Assembly: GCA_964407285.1 (NCBI GenBank)
Contig: CAYOVG010000016.1
Span: 1-40,580 of the forward strand
Reading direction: 5' to 3'
DNA from: CAYOVG01 sp964407285
GTDB taxonomy: Bacteria; Desulfobacterota; Syntrophobacteria; Syntrophobacterales; Syntrophobacteraceae
DNA length: 40,580 bases
Part shown: piece after piece, positions 30,893-40,190 of the stretch
Layout: each line of letters begins with the position of its first letter
Numbering within the stretch: position 1 is the first letter of the stretch
Notes under the pieces: generated by a model
Seen by the model: the letters and a program-made list of their open reading frames with translations, nothing else
Databases searched by the model: none
Told to the model about the DNA's origin: nothing
Program-made: the position numbers and the translations under genes

Positions 30893-33709
30893 TTACATGT
30901 GCAGCACTTCATCGATCTTCCCGGCAAGTTCGGCCGCCACGATGGGTTTCATGAGGAACGCCGCTATTCCGATGTCCTTCGCCCGGTCGGCGTCCATCCG
31001 TTCACTGAAGCCCGTGTAGAGGATAACGGGAAGACCGGGCCGCAGCCGGAGGAGTTTCCTGGCGAGGTCCGCCCCCGTGAGGCGCGGCATGGTCATGTCG
31101 GTTATCACCAGGTGGAAGGGTCTGTCTTCGGACTGCAGGCGAAAGGTCCGCAGGGCATCAGTGCTGCTTGCGCAGTACTCCACTTCGTATCCGAGACGCT
31201 CCAGCATCCTTTTCACGGCCGATCCCAGTGCCGGTTCATCGTCCACAAGCAGAATACGCTCATTGCCGCCCCGGCAGTGAGGGATACAATTCACCGTTTC
31301 CGGCTCCTGGGCGGACTCCATGGCCGGGACGTACACCGTGAAGGTAGTCCCCCTTCCAGGGGTGGTTTCCATCTCGATGAATCCCCCATGATTTTTCACG
31401 ATTCCATGGACGACAGACAGTCCCAGGCCCGTTCCCTCTCCCTGCGCCTTGGTGGTGAAAAAGGGATCGAAAATGCGATCCATGATGGCCGGGTCGATGC
31501 CTCCACCTGTGTCCTTGACGGAAAGCTTGACGAAAGGACCGGGCGCCAGGTCCGAATGCGGCGGAACCGATTCATTTCCCACGAGAGCGTCGGTAAGGCT
31601 CACATCGAGCACCCCTCCCTGTTCCCGCATCGCGTGAGCCGCATTCGTGGCGAGGTTCATGAGCACCTGGTGGACCTGCGTGGGGTCCGCCATAACGGTT
31701 GACTTGGACCCTACATTCGTCTTGATTTCTATAGTCGACGGCAGGGAGGCGCGAAGCATCTTCATCGCCTCTTTCACGATCAGGTCCACCCGGACGGGGG
31801 TCCTCTCCTGCTCGCTCTTTCGGCTGAAAGCCAGGATCTGCCGCACCAGGTCCCTGGCCCGGTAGGCGGCCCTTGTGACCTCCCGCAGATCCTCTCCGGC
31901 CAGGAACCCCTCGGCCCCGTCCATTTGAGCCATCTCCGCGTAGCCGATGATCACCGCCAGGATGTTGTTGAAGTCATGGGCGATGCCCCCGGCCAGAGTC
32001 CCGACGGCTTCGAGTTTCTGTGCCTGGCGAAGCTGCGATTCCAGCCTCAGTTTTTCCTCCTCCGCCCTCTTGCGGTCCGAGATATCGATCACGGTTGTAA
32101 GAATACACTGCTCCCCCTTGATCGTGAGGGCGGCCATGGAGCAGAGGGCGGGAAAGACCTCGCCGGACCTGCTCCGCAGCAAGACCTCCTGGTTGCGCAC
32201 GAACCCGATCTCCCGCAAGATGCTTATGAACGAGTCACGGTCCGAGGGCTCGGCCCAGTGGTTCAACTCGACGGATGACTTGCCGATGGCCTCTTCGCGG
32301 GAGAAGCCCGACGCCTTCACATAGGCGTCGTTCACTTCCATGATTTGCCCGTTGCTCATTCGGGTGATTGTAATTATCGCGGGACTTTGCTGGAATATCT
32401 GGGCGAAAAGCTCCTCTCCTTCCTTGATTTCGGTCACGTCGCGGAAGAACCCCTGGATGACGCTGCGGCCGGATACCGTAATGATGTTTGCCTTGATCTC
32501 CACCTGCCTCACCGAGCCGGATTTGGTGAGAAGCTCCGTCTCGAGCATCATGCCCTCTTTGTCGCCCCTGTGTTGGACAAATGTCCGGGAACCCCCCGAG
32601 CAGTTCTCTTCTCCGGGATGCAACATCGCCTGGGGCTTTCCGATCAATTCCGACCGGTCGTAGCCGCTCAATAAGGAAAACGTCCGGTTGCATTCCAAAA
32701 TCTCACCCGTTAGGGCGTCCGCAAGGACGATTCCTTCAGTGGCTTCATCGAACAGCTTGCGATAGCGCATCTCGCTTTCTCGCAACGACTCCTCCGCCTG
32801 CTCCCGCCGGAGGTCGCTCTCGATCTTATCGATCGCAAACGAGAGGTCCATGGTTACCCTTTTGAGCAACTCGACTTCCTGACCGGAAAAGAAACCTTCC
32901 TCACGGGCGAAAAGGTTCAATGCGCCCCATACCCGGCCTCGCGACGAAAGCGGAAACGACGCACAGGACCGGAAGTCGAGGGCGATGCGCGCCTCTTCGG
33001 GCAGGCAGACGCAACCGTCCCGGCTGCAGTCGTTGCAGACGAACGGATTGCCCTCGCGCAGGGCCGGACCGGGGTCGTCCTCCGAGTGAGGATGAGCGCC
33101 GGTCAAGAAAAAAGCCTCATTCAATACATTACTATAATTACCGAAATGGGCAATAGTCGAAACTTTCGCCGTGTCCGGGTCAAACCGGCTGACCCAGGCC
33201 AGATCGACGGCGCCGCGTTCGACTACCAGGCGGCATACGGCCGCGAGCAACTCCTCCCGCGACCTGATGCGCACAATGGCCTGGTTCACGTGGCTCAAAA
33301 CATCGTAGAGACGGTTCAGACGGCGGATTTCCTCTTCGGTTCGGCGCCTGTACAGGGCAATCTCTATGGTGGATCTGAGTTCACGATCATCGAACGGCTT
33401 GAGAATGTACCCGTAAGGGTTTGCGAGTTTCGCCCGGTCGATCGTTATGTCCTCGGAATTGGCCGTGAGGAAGATTACCGGAACGTGGAACCGCTGATGG
33501 ATTTCACCGGCTGCCGTGATTCCGTCCATGGGCCCCTGCAGGCGGATGTCCATCAGAACCAGGTCCGGTTTGTGCAAACCGGTGAGCGCAAGGGCCTGCT
33601 CTCCGTTGCCGGTATGCCCGACAGGCCGGTAATCCAGGGTTTCGAGCCGCTCCATAATTTCCAAAGCGACGATGCTTTCATCCTCAACGACAAGAATGCG
33701 TGGATTCAT
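30893..33709 (-). CDS. Hybrid sensor histidine kinase: REC-GAF-PAS-PAS-HK-REC
   Basis: A 938-residue cytoplasmic signalling protein. Order: receiver domain (1-120, Asp in LVLMDIRLQG, Lys in LKPFDDREL), GAF (about 150-300), PAS (about 325-435), PAS (about 440-555), HisKA with the phosphorylated His in AGGIAHDFNNIL, ATPase domain (DTGGGIDP, then GTGLGLSVVHGI), and a second receiver (Asp in VITDMTMPRLTG). It has no membrane helix, so it senses internal signals or takes phosphate from another kinase. The N-terminal receiver is of the type commonly paired with HisKA_2 kinases, and just such a kinase gene overlaps its start by 26 bases. No DNA-binding output is present. Confidence 0.93.
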   Translation of the reverse strand: MNPRILVVEDESIVALEIMERLETLDYRPVGHTGNGEQALALTGLHKPDLVLMDIRLQGPMDGITAAGEIHQRFHVPVIFLTANSEDITIDRAKLANPYGYILKPFDDRELRSTIEIALYRRRTEEEIRRLNRLYDVLSHVNQAIVRIRSREELLAAVCRLVVERGAVDLAWVSRFDPDTAKVSTIAHFGNYSNVLNEAFFLTGAHPHSEDDPGPALREGNPFVCNDCSRDGCVCLPEEARIALDFRSCASFPLSSRGRVWGALNLFAREEGFFSGQEVELLKRVTMDLSFAIDKIESDLRREQAEESLRESEMRYRKLFDEATEGIVLADALTGEILECNRTFSLLSGYDRSELIGKPQAMLHPGEENCSGGSRTFVQHRGDKEGMMLETELLTKSGSVRQVEIKANIITVSGRSVIQGFFRDVTEIKEGEELFAQIFQQSPAIITITRMSNGQIMEVNDAYVKASGFSREEAIGKSSVELNHWAEPSDRDSFISILREIGFVRNQEVLLRSRSGEVFPALCSMAALTIKGEQCILTTVIDISDRKRAEEEKLRLESQLRQAQKLEAVGTLAGGIAHDFNNILAVIIGYAEMAQMDGAEGFLAGEDLREVTRAAYRARDLVRQILAFSRKSEQERTPVRVDLIVKEAMKMLRASLPSTIEIKTNVGSKSTVMADPTQVHQVLMNLATNAAHAMREQGGVLDVSLTDALVGNESVPPHSDLAPGPFVKLSVKDTGGGIDPAIMDRIFDPFFTTKAQGEGTGLGLSVVHGIVKNHGGFIEMETTPGRGTTFTVYVPAMESAQEPETVNCIPHCRGGNERILLVDDEPALGSAVKRMLERLGYEVEYCASSTDALRTFRLQSEDRPFHLVITDMTMPRLTGADLARKLLRLRPGLPVILYTGFSERMDADRAKDIGIAAFLMKPIVAAELAGKIDEVLHM

Positions 33710-35552
33710 ATCCGTCCTCGGTTAAAGCGCTGCTGCAAGGAACGGGGAAAGCGACGCCGATCGACGTGCCTGCATCGACTTTCCCTTCTACCGTCATTTG
33801 TCCGCCCAACTGGCCGGTCAGGGTAGCGACCATTTTCAATCCGAGAGTGGAGGCGCCGGCGGGATCTACCGCGGGACACAGACCCACTCCATTATCGTGG
33901 ACCTTCAACTGCAACATCCCATCGGCATTCCTGTTCATTTCCACCACCACCGTGCCGGAGCGCTCTCCGGGGAAAGCGTGCTTCAGAGTATTGGAGACAA
34001 GTTCGTTGACGATCAAACCGCAGGGCACCGCCTGATCCAACGGAAGCCTGATCCGGGCGATGCGCTCCTCGATTCTGATGCGCTCCGCGGTCCGCCCGAA
34101 AGAGCTTATCAGTTGCGCAACCAGGTCCCGAACGTAGACTCCGAAGTCTATGTGCTCGAGATTCCCGGACCGGTAAAGGGCCTCATGGAGCATGGCCATC
34201 GATTTCACACGGTTTCGGGTGTCCTCCAATACGCTCCAGACTTCCGGATTCTTTGAGCGATTCGCCTGGAGGCCCAGGAGACTGGCGACTATCTGGAGGT
34301 TGTTCTTGACGCGGTGATGGATCTCCTTGAGCAATATGACCTTCTCGTCCAACGACTTGCGGACCGCGATTTCGGCCTGCTTGTGCAGAAGAGCCTGCAC
34401 GACCGCCGGAGACAGCGCCTCGAGAGCATCCAGTTCCTCATGGCCGTATCCGCCTTCCCGGTTGCCCACTCCGAGCACGCCGATGGATTGTTCGTTACGC
34501 ATGAGCGGAATATTGAGAAATGTTCTCAAGACCGGGTGGTAGCCGGAGCCCGGTTCGCCCCAACCGGAGGGGAGGATCGGATTTTTGGTGCAGGAACTCT
34601 CTTCGCCGTTCGGCAGTCCGCTCCGGAGAGCGTGGAGAGGCGCCGCGCCGTCGGAAATTCCGCACCGGTCCGTGAGGTCGTCCATATCGCGGGTCTCCCG
34701 GTCCAGGCCGCTGACGGCGATGTTTTTCCCATGTCCGTCCGGGTCGATTTCCCTGAGGAACCCGAACCGGCTTCCCGTGACTTCCTCGGCTACGGCCAGG
34801 CATGTCCTTCCGAGATCTTCTTTTGTGCGCGAACTCAGAGCTTCCCGAAAAATCCTGTTTATGCCTTCGAGAATTGCGTTCTGCCTGACAATTCTGGCCA
34901 CCGTCTTCTTGCGCTCCGTCATGTTGGTATTGATGTTGAGCACGAGTTTGCGGCCTCCTATTTCCACGGCGAGCGCATCCACCAGCATATCGCGTAGTTC
35001 GCCCGACTTGGCGCGGAGCCGTGTTTCGAACTGGATGCGCTCCTCCTCCTCGTGGATGAGCCTCGCATGCTGTTCGGCAATGGCTGATCCGTCGAGCCCC
35101 GGTTCGATGTCTTCAAGGCATAAGGCGCCGAACTCGCTTCGAGTGTAGCCCAGGCTTTCGGCCATCGCGTCGTTGAACAACCGGAACCGCCGGTTGTCGG
35201 GGTCGATCAGCGCCACACCCAACGGCAGCGATTCGAAGAGCTTGCGGAACAGTTGCTCGCTTTCCCGCAACGATTCCCGCGACCGTTCCAGTTCCCCGGC
35301 GCCGCGGCTTGTCAGACTGTAGAGCAGCAGGGCGGTCAGTAAAACATACGCGAAACCCTTGACGGTCGAAATCGTCACGAAAGCATCGGGGGCATCGGAG
35401 AACATCCACAGCACTTGATCGGAAAAGAATATCCACGATAGTCCCACGACTGCATAGGATGCAGTGATTCTCAACGCGAGCGTGCCCCGCTGCCGGCTGC
35501 CAAATATCGATTCGGCGCCCAAAGCGCATCTCCTGAAATCCCTCCCGGACAT
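33684..35552 (-). CDS. Membrane sensor kinase, HisKA_2 type, with PAS and GAF
   Basis: Two membrane helices near the N-terminus (TASYAVVGLSWIFFSDQV and GFAYVLLTALLLYSL) are followed by PAS (about residues 100-225), GAF (about 235-410) and a HisKA_2 kinase domain. The phosphorylated His is in LLKEIHHRVKNNLQIVASLL and the ATPase part shows LIVNELVSNTLKHAF and DNGVGL. HisKA_2 kinases often feed stand-alone or N-terminal receivers; here the next gene starts within this one and begins with a receiver. The start is uncertain: the ATG at 35552 is used, but a TTG at 35669 would still lie inside the predicted transcript. Confidence 0.9.
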   Translation of the reverse strand: MSGRDFRRCALGAESIFGSRQRGTLALRITASYAVVGLSWIFFSDQVLWMFSDAPDAFVTISTVKGFAYVLLTALLLYSLTSRGAGELERSRESLRESEQLFRKLFESLPLGVALIDPDNRRFRLFNDAMAESLGYTRSEFGALCLEDIEPGLDGSAIAEQHARLIHEEEERIQFETRLRAKSGELRDMLVDALAVEIGGRKLVLNINTNMTERKKTVARIVRQNAILEGINRIFREALSSRTKEDLGRTCLAVAEEVTGSRFGFLREIDPDGHGKNIAVSGLDRETRDMDDLTDRCGISDGAAPLHALRSGLPNGEESSCTKNPILPSGWGEPGSGYHPVLRTFLNIPLMRNEQSIGVLGVGNREGGYGHEELDALEALSPAVVQALLHKQAEIAVRKSLDEKVILLKEIHHRVKNNLQIVASLLGLQANRSKNPEVWSVLEDTRNRVKSMAMLHEALYRSGNLEHIDFGVYVRDLVAQLISSFGRTAERIRIEERIARIRLPLDQAVPCGLIVNELVSNTLKHAFPGERSGTVVVEMNRNADGMLQLKVHDNGVGLCPAVDPAGASTLGLKMVATLTGQLGGQMTVEGKVDAGTSIGVAFPVPCSSALTEDGYESTHSCR

Positions 35553-35761
35553 TCGGAAGGGAGTGTGGTTTCGGGGCGAGGGCGCGAAATGGCGCTCACC
35601 CCACGCCCGTAATGTCGTCGTCCTCCTTTCGACTTGCGCCGATGGACAACGGGGAAATTCCCGGTTCAATAACGGCAGGAATTTCGCATGGTCATCCGCT
35701 CACAAGGAAAGAGGCTTATCGCTCCTGGTAATGCAATTGAATGATCGGATCGGTCCCGGCC

Positions 35762-35791
35762 TTTATACAATATGTAATAGAGAATATGCAA
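35762..35791 (-). promoter_or_regulatory. Sigma-70 type promoter of the two kinase genes
   Basis: On the minus strand TTGCAT (35786-35791) and TATAAA (35762-35767) are 18 bases apart. The leader to the start at 35552 would be about 200 bases. Confidence 0.5.
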
Positions 35792-35878
35792 CCTGCTGTA
35801 TGAAAAGAATGGGAAAGGCGATCGAATTTTCGACCGGCTCCGGGGCATGGGATTGTGGTGGTAGCCGGAACAAAGATG

Positions 35879-36095
35879 AGACCGCTTCGTGGGGGGTGTG
35901 AAAAACACAGCCGGAGCAGAGATTGGACCATTTCGCGGGTGGCCGTCTGGAAACCGCGGAGAGCACGGAGAAGGCGCGCAGACGGATGTCGGTGGTCGGA
36001 GATCAGGGATCGGATTCGGATACCGGAAGCCGGAGGTCGAAATGGGTTTGTATGCTTCCGACCTCCGAATTCCGACTTCCGTCCCGAAGACGATC
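35879..36095 (+). repeat. Palindromic dispersed repeat, copies C1 and C2
   Basis: Two head-to-tail relatives of copy A. C1 (35879-35922) has ACCGCTTCGTGGGGGGTGTG and GGAGCAGAGA. C2 starts at about 35927 with ACCATTTCGCGGGTGGCCGT and goes on through gagcacggag to GGTGGTCGGAGATCAGGGAT. An inner inverted repeat (CGGAGGTCG at 36031-36039 with CGACCTCCG at 36060-36068) follows. The 35553-36152 gap between gene starts and ends holds no gene. Confidence 0.6.
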
Positions 36096-36152
36096 ACGTG
36101 GGCCGGGCTACGAACCGACGACGGCCTGGGCGACGATCTAACGGTCCTGTGA

Positions 36153-37376
36153 TTAAAGAGACAAGCTGTCGAACATTGCGACCAGTTCGTCATACAAATC
36201 GAGAAGCAGCTTCACGATATCTCCGTCGAGGGCGTTGTTCACCACCATGCCCCTCATCACACGTTCGATCTGGCTCTTGTTCATGCCGGGGCGGTACGGT
36301 CGGTCCTCGTGCAGAGCGTTGAAGACGTCCGCTACGGCGACGATCCTTGCCCCCAGCGTGATCTGGTCGGCATCGAGGTGGAAGGGGTATCCGCTTCCGT
36401 CGAGTTTTTCATGGTGGTTGCCCGCCCACTCGGGTATGGGGTCCGGCACGCCGGCGGCTTCCAGTATCCGGAGCGTGTAGTAGGTGTGCTGCTTGATGAT
36501 TGAATGCTCCTCCCTGGTGAGCGCCGCGGGTTTTTCCAGGATTTCGTCCGGAATCGACAGCTTCCCCACATCGTGGAGCAGCCCCGCGACTTCCATCATC
36601 ACCACCTTCTCCCTGTCGAAGCCCAGCACTTCGGCCAGTCGGGCCGACACGCCGGCCACTCCCCTGGAATGCCGGTGAGTGAAGGTGCTCTTCCTGTCGA
36701 TGACCTTGGCGAACATCTCGGCGATCTGCCTGAGGTCCTCTTCGGTGATTCCCACTTCTCCCGTTCCCGTGTCGAGCGACTTCTCCGGTTCCGGTCGCAG
36801 GAAAGGGGAGGTGAGGTCCAGCCAGAAACTCTCGCGGCGTGACACCTGCGTGAAAACTTCCACGAGTTCCGGATCGAATACCTCTCCCGCAAGCTCCTCG
36901 ACCTTGTCTGAAACGATACTTTGCTGTTCCAGCACATGCCGGTCCCTTTTCAATAGGATGTCCACACGGTCCGCCAGGTGGATGATTCGAGCCGCGAGAG
37001 GTATCTCCCTGCCGATGAGCCCGGACCGGTTCTTCCCCTCGAACCGGTCGTGGTGATAGAGTATAATCTCCGCCACCCGTCGTAGAAAATCCACCCGCCG
37101 CACCAGTTCGTACCCGTTCCTGCAGTGGTCCCAGGGTTCTTCCACTTCGAAATTTATGAGTTGCGATTTCTCGTGGAAAGTACTGACTCCCGCGTCGTGG
37201 ACGATGGACGCCTTGAAAAGGAGGTCCTTGTCCTCATCTTTCAACCCGATTTCCTGCGCGAGATTCATGCCGATGAAAGCCACCTGCTTGTGATGGCGGC
37301 CCAGGCCTTCCTTCGCGAAATCGAGACAGGTCGAAAGGCTTGAAAGGAGCCGGCGCGGATCGATAATTTTCTCCAT
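36153..37376 (-). CDS. Tandem HD / HD-GYP domain protein
   Basis: A 407-residue protein with two HD domains. The second (about residues 215-400) is a full HD-GYP phosphodiesterase: HRHSRGV, LLHDVGKLSIPDEIL, NHHEKLDGSGYP, then ARIVAVADVFNALHEDRPYR. HD-GYP proteins break down cyclic-di-GMP (or, in some deltaproteobacteria, cGAMP-type dinucleotides). The first domain (HDAGVSTFHE, YHHDRFEGKNRSGLIG) has the same outline but lost the GYP motif, so it may be regulatory. There is no receiver or membrane helix. Start: the ATG at 37376 before EKIIDPRRLL; the 14 residues before it are likely untranslated. Confidence 0.9.
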   Translation of the reverse strand: MEKIIDPRRLLSSLSTCLDFAKEGLGRHHKQVAFIGMNLAQEIGLKDEDKDLLFKASIVHDAGVSTFHEKSQLINFEVEEPWDHCRNGYELVRRVDFLRRVAEIILYHHDRFEGKNRSGLIGREIPLAARIIHLADRVDILLKRDRHVLEQQSIVSDKVEELAGEVFDPELVEVFTQVSRRESFWLDLTSPFLRPEPEKSLDTGTGEVGITEEDLRQIAEMFAKVIDRKSTFTHRHSRGVAGVSARLAEVLGFDREKVVMMEVAGLLHDVGKLSIPDEILEKPAALTREEHSIIKQHTYYTLRILEAAGVPDPIPEWAGNHHEKLDGSGYPFHLDADQITLGARIVAVADVFNALHEDRPYRPGMNKSQIERVMRGMVVNNALDGDIVKLLLDLYDELVAMFDSLSL

Positions 37377-37651
37377 AAAAGCAATCCTGATCCATCGGTT
37401 AGCGGAGACAATCGCCAATAAAGATTTAACATGAACAGATATGGGAACAAAAAAATGATAGCAGATCTGAGAGGATGAGGCTATTCATTTATTTCCCGGA
37501 GTGGGAAATCGGGGCTTTTCCAGGACGCAGCCTTGCCCTGAAATGAATTGACTTCCATTCGATTAGTGGTTAAAGGCCGTGTATCTACGGGATTGTTCAA
37601 TTATTCATCGGAATGGCTGCGGAAAAGCGGAAAAATGACAAGGGGAGCAAT

Positions 37652-37906
37652 ATGAGCGGTAACGATGTGAAGGTGTATGCCCTGAGCACGTGCATTCATT
37701 GCAGGAACGCCAAGGAATTCCTTACCGAATGCGCAATCGGATATGACTGTGTCGATGTGGATACGTTGAACGGCGACGAGAGGAAAGCGATCCTCGAGGA
37801 GGTCAAGCAACTCAACCCTTCCTGCTCTTTCCCCACCATCGTCATCGGCAACAAGGTGATCGTCGGTTTCAGGAAGGACGAGATCAAGGAGGCTCTGAAT
37901 CTGTGA
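37652..37906 (+). CDS. Glutaredoxin-like thiol-disulfide protein
   Basis: An 84-residue glutaredoxin/thioredoxin-fold protein with the redox pair CIHC (residues 14-17) and the cis-Pro loop SFPTIVIGNKVIVGF. It starts at the ATG after GGGGAG. The next gene, encoding the ferredoxin:thioredoxin reductase catalytic subunit, begins on its stop codon. The gene order suggests that this protein is the partner reduced by that enzyme, using electrons from ferredoxin instead of NADPH; this is inference. Another Cys (TECAIGYDC) may be structural. Confidence 0.9.
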   Translation: MSGNDVKVYALSTCIHCRNAKEFLTECAIGYDCVDVDTLNGDERKAILEEVKQLNPSCSFPTIVIGNKVIVGFRKDEIKEALNL

Positions 37907-38247
37907 TGGACGTGGAACAGTTGTACCAGATGCTGAAGGCCGCCCAGGAAAAGAAAGGCTACTATTTCAATAAGGACAAAGAAAAAGTCTTCGACCTCCT
38001 GAGAAGCCTCATCACGAACAAGGAACGCTACGGTTATATGGCGTGCCCGTGCCGGCTGGCTTCCGACGACCGGGAATGGGACAAGGACATCATTTGTCCG
38101 TGCGTCTACCGCACGCCCGACGTGGCGGAGTACGGGAGTTGTTACTGCAATCTGTACGTTTCCCAAGAATGGAACGAGGACAAGATACCTCACCAGTACG
38201 TTCCCGAACGCCGGCCCCCGGAGAAGGCTTTGGGAAAGCTGTTATAG
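37906..38247 (+). CDS. Ferredoxin:thioredoxin reductase catalytic subunit
   Basis: A 113-residue protein with the complete cysteine signature of the FTR beta chain: CPC (MACPCRLA), CPC (IICPCVYR) and CYC (SCYCNLY). Four cysteines hold the 4Fe-4S cluster and two form the active-site disulfide. The enzyme passes electrons one at a time from ferredoxin to a thioredoxin-type disulfide. The variable subunit of plant and cyanobacterial FTR is absent here, as in other non-phototrophs. Its start overlaps the glutaredoxin stop (TGATG), with AAGGAGG upstream. Confidence 0.92.
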   Translation: MDVEQLYQMLKAAQEKKGYYFNKDKEKVFDLLRSLITNKERYGYMACPCRLASDDREWDKDIICPCVYRTPDVAEYGSCYCNLYVSQEWNEDKIPHQYVPERRPPEKALGKLL

Positions 38248-38292
38248 AAGCATGTATTCGCAGGGGTATTGTTTCTTCCATGGAGGCCGGTG

Positions 38293-39087
38293 ATGTCGCT
38301 CACTTATTCAAGCTACCTGAAGCTGGACGCCCTTCTTTCTCTCCAGGAACCTCTGTCCGGGGAAAGGGCGAGGGACGAGATGCTTTTCATCATCGTCCAC
38401 CAGGCGTATGAACTCTGGTTCAAGGAAATCCTCCATGAGATCGATACCCTGCGGGATATCCTGGAGACGGGGAAACCCTTGCCCGGGGCTCAGGCCGTCC
38501 TGAACCGCATTGCGGCCATTGCGAGGGTGATGCTCACTCACCTGGAAGTTCTCGAAACCATGACGCCCCTCCAATTTCTGGCCTTCCGGGACCTGCTCGG
38601 CACGGCGAGCGGTTTTCAGTCCGCGCAGTTCCGGGAGGTGGAATTTGCCCTGGGGTGGAAGCGGCCCGAAATCCTCAGGGCCTTTTCCCATAGCCCGGAA
38701 TCCGCCCGCCGCCTGGAGGAGCGCTACCGCAAACCTTCCCTGTGGGATGCCTTCTTGAAGCTTCTGGCCCGGCGCGGGTATTCGGTTCCCCCCGAGGTCC
38801 TCGACCGGGATGTGACGCTGCCCACGGATTCGAACCCGCGGGTCCGAAAGGCGCTGATCGACGTGTACGCCGGCGCCCCGGATATCGCTTACCTTTGCGA
38901 GCAGTTGCTGGATATCGACGAGCGGTTCCAGGAATGGCGCTACCGGCACGTGAAGATGGTCGAGCGGATGATCGGCGCGAAATACGGCACCGGCGGGTCC
39001 GCCGGTGTCGAATACCTCAGGACCACCCTCTTCAAACCCTTCTTCCCCGATCTGTGGGCAATCCGCACGGAGTTCGAAAAGCAGTGA
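38293..39087 (+). CDS. kynA: Tryptophan 2,3-dioxygenase
   Basis: A 264-residue heme dioxygenase that opens the indole ring of tryptophan with O2 to give N-formylkynurenine. The motifs are all there: LFIIVHQAYELWFKEIL (active-site His), FRDLLGTASGFQSAQFREVE (substrate pocket), the axial heme His in WRYRHVKMVERMIG, and the GTGGSAGVEYLRTTL loop, then FFPDLW. The ATG at 38293 follows GGAGG; an upstream in-frame codon is unlikely. The stop overlaps the kynureninase start (GTGA). A formamidase gene, needed between the two steps, is not between them. Confidence 0.96.
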   Translation: MSLTYSSYLKLDALLSLQEPLSGERARDEMLFIIVHQAYELWFKEILHEIDTLRDILETGKPLPGAQAVLNRIAAIARVMLTHLEVLETMTPLQFLAFRDLLGTASGFQSAQFREVEFALGWKRPEILRAFSHSPESARRLEERYRKPSLWDAFLKLLARRGYSVPPEVLDRDVTLPTDSNPRVRKALIDVYAGAPDIAYLCEQLLDIDERFQEWRYRHVKMVERMIGAKYGTGGSAGVEYLRTTLFKPFFPDLWAIRTEFEKQ

Positions 39088-40190
39088 CGTCCCCGCTCCC
39101 CGTATCTCCGGAAAGCCTTTACCGGACGCCCAATGCCCTCGCTCCGTCCTACAGCATGTTTCGAGTGGGGGAGCGGCTCCTTCTCACCGGGCACTCCCAC
39201 CAGGCGTGGCCGGACCGCGGTTTCGAGGGACAGAAACGGGCCTGGCTGGATGCCGCGCGGTACCTGGATAAGAAATGGGAACGCGCGTTCGAAAAGGCGG
39301 ACATCGTCCGTAAGGGATTTGCGCGGCTCCTGGACGACGAGGACGGTGAGATTGCGCTCGGGGCGAGCGTCCATGACGTCGTGGTGCGTTTCCTGTCGGC
39401 CCTTCCTCTCGGGACACGTCCGCGCATTGTAACCACCGACGGAGAATTCCACAGCCTCCGGCGCCAGTTCGACCGCCTGGCGGAGGAGGGCGTCGAGGTC
39501 GTGAGGACGCCTTCCGCGCCCGCCGCATCCGTGGCGGAGCGTCTCATCGCCGCGGCCGACGACCGGACGGCGGCCGTGATGGTCTCGTCGGTCTTCTTCA
39601 GGACCGGACAGATGGCGGAAGGACTGGGGGACGTGCTGGAAGCCTGCCGGAAGGTGGGGGCGGAAATGCTCGTGGATGTCTACCATAGCCTCAATGTCGC
39701 GCCCTTTTCCATCAGGCGCGAACGGCTCCGGGGGGCGTTCGTGGCGGGGGGCGGCTACAAGTACTGCCAGATGGGGGAAGGGAACGCTTTCCTGCGTTTT
39801 CCGGCGGACTGCGTGATGCGTCCGGTCGTTACCGGCTGGTTCAGCGAGTTCGGGGTGCTTGACGGCGCCGGCCGTTCCGGCTCGGCCGTTTCCGGCTCCG
39901 GCGGGCCGGAGGATGTTCGGGTATCCTACGGCGAGGGACCCTGGCGTTTCGCCGGGTCCACGTACGATCCCACAAGCCACTACCGGGCCGCGGAAGTATT
40001 GTCCTTTTTTTCGGAGAAGGGACTCACTCCCGCTTTGTTGCGGGAGGTCAGCCGGCACCAGGTCGGCCTGCTGGCGGAGAAGTTCGACGCCCTGGATGCC
40101 GACCCGAATGTAATCGACCGGGACCGCGCGATCGATCTCGACTGTATCGATAACCTCTCCTTGGGGACCGACGATGCGCGTTGGATGTAG
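39084..40190 (+). CDS. kynU: Kynureninase, 5' part, broken by an assembly gap
   Basis: Kynureninase, a PLP enzyme, cuts kynurenine to anthranilate and alanine. The fold motifs are present: SYSMFRVGERLLLTGHSHQA at the start, DGEFHSLRRQF, VSSVFFRTGQ, VDVYHSLNVAPF, and the PLP lysine in GGGYKYCQMGEGNAF. The frame is normal up to IDRDRAIDLD (base 40142), then runs into 16 foreign residues and a stop. The true C-terminus continues after the N gap at 40302. Joining the two gives 418 residues, the usual length. GTG start overlapping the kynA stop by four bases, so the two are translated together. Confidence 0.9.
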   Translation: MTSPLPVSPESLYRTPNALAPSYSMFRVGERLLLTGHSHQAWPDRGFEGQKRAWLDAARYLDKKWERAFEKADIVRKGFARLLDDEDGEIALGASVHDVVVRFLSALPLGTRPRIVTTDGEFHSLRRQFDRLAEEGVEVVRTPSAPAASVAERLIAAADDRTAAVMVSSVFFRTGQMAEGLGDVLEACRKVGAEMLVDVYHSLNVAPFSIRRERLRGAFVAGGGYKYCQMGEGNAFLRFPADCVMRPVVTGWFSEFGVLDGAGRSGSAVSGSGGPEDVRVSYGEGPWRFAGSTYDPTSHYRAAEVLSFFSEKGLTPALLREVSRHQVGLLAEKFDALDADPNVIDRDRAIDLDCIDNLSLGTDDARWM

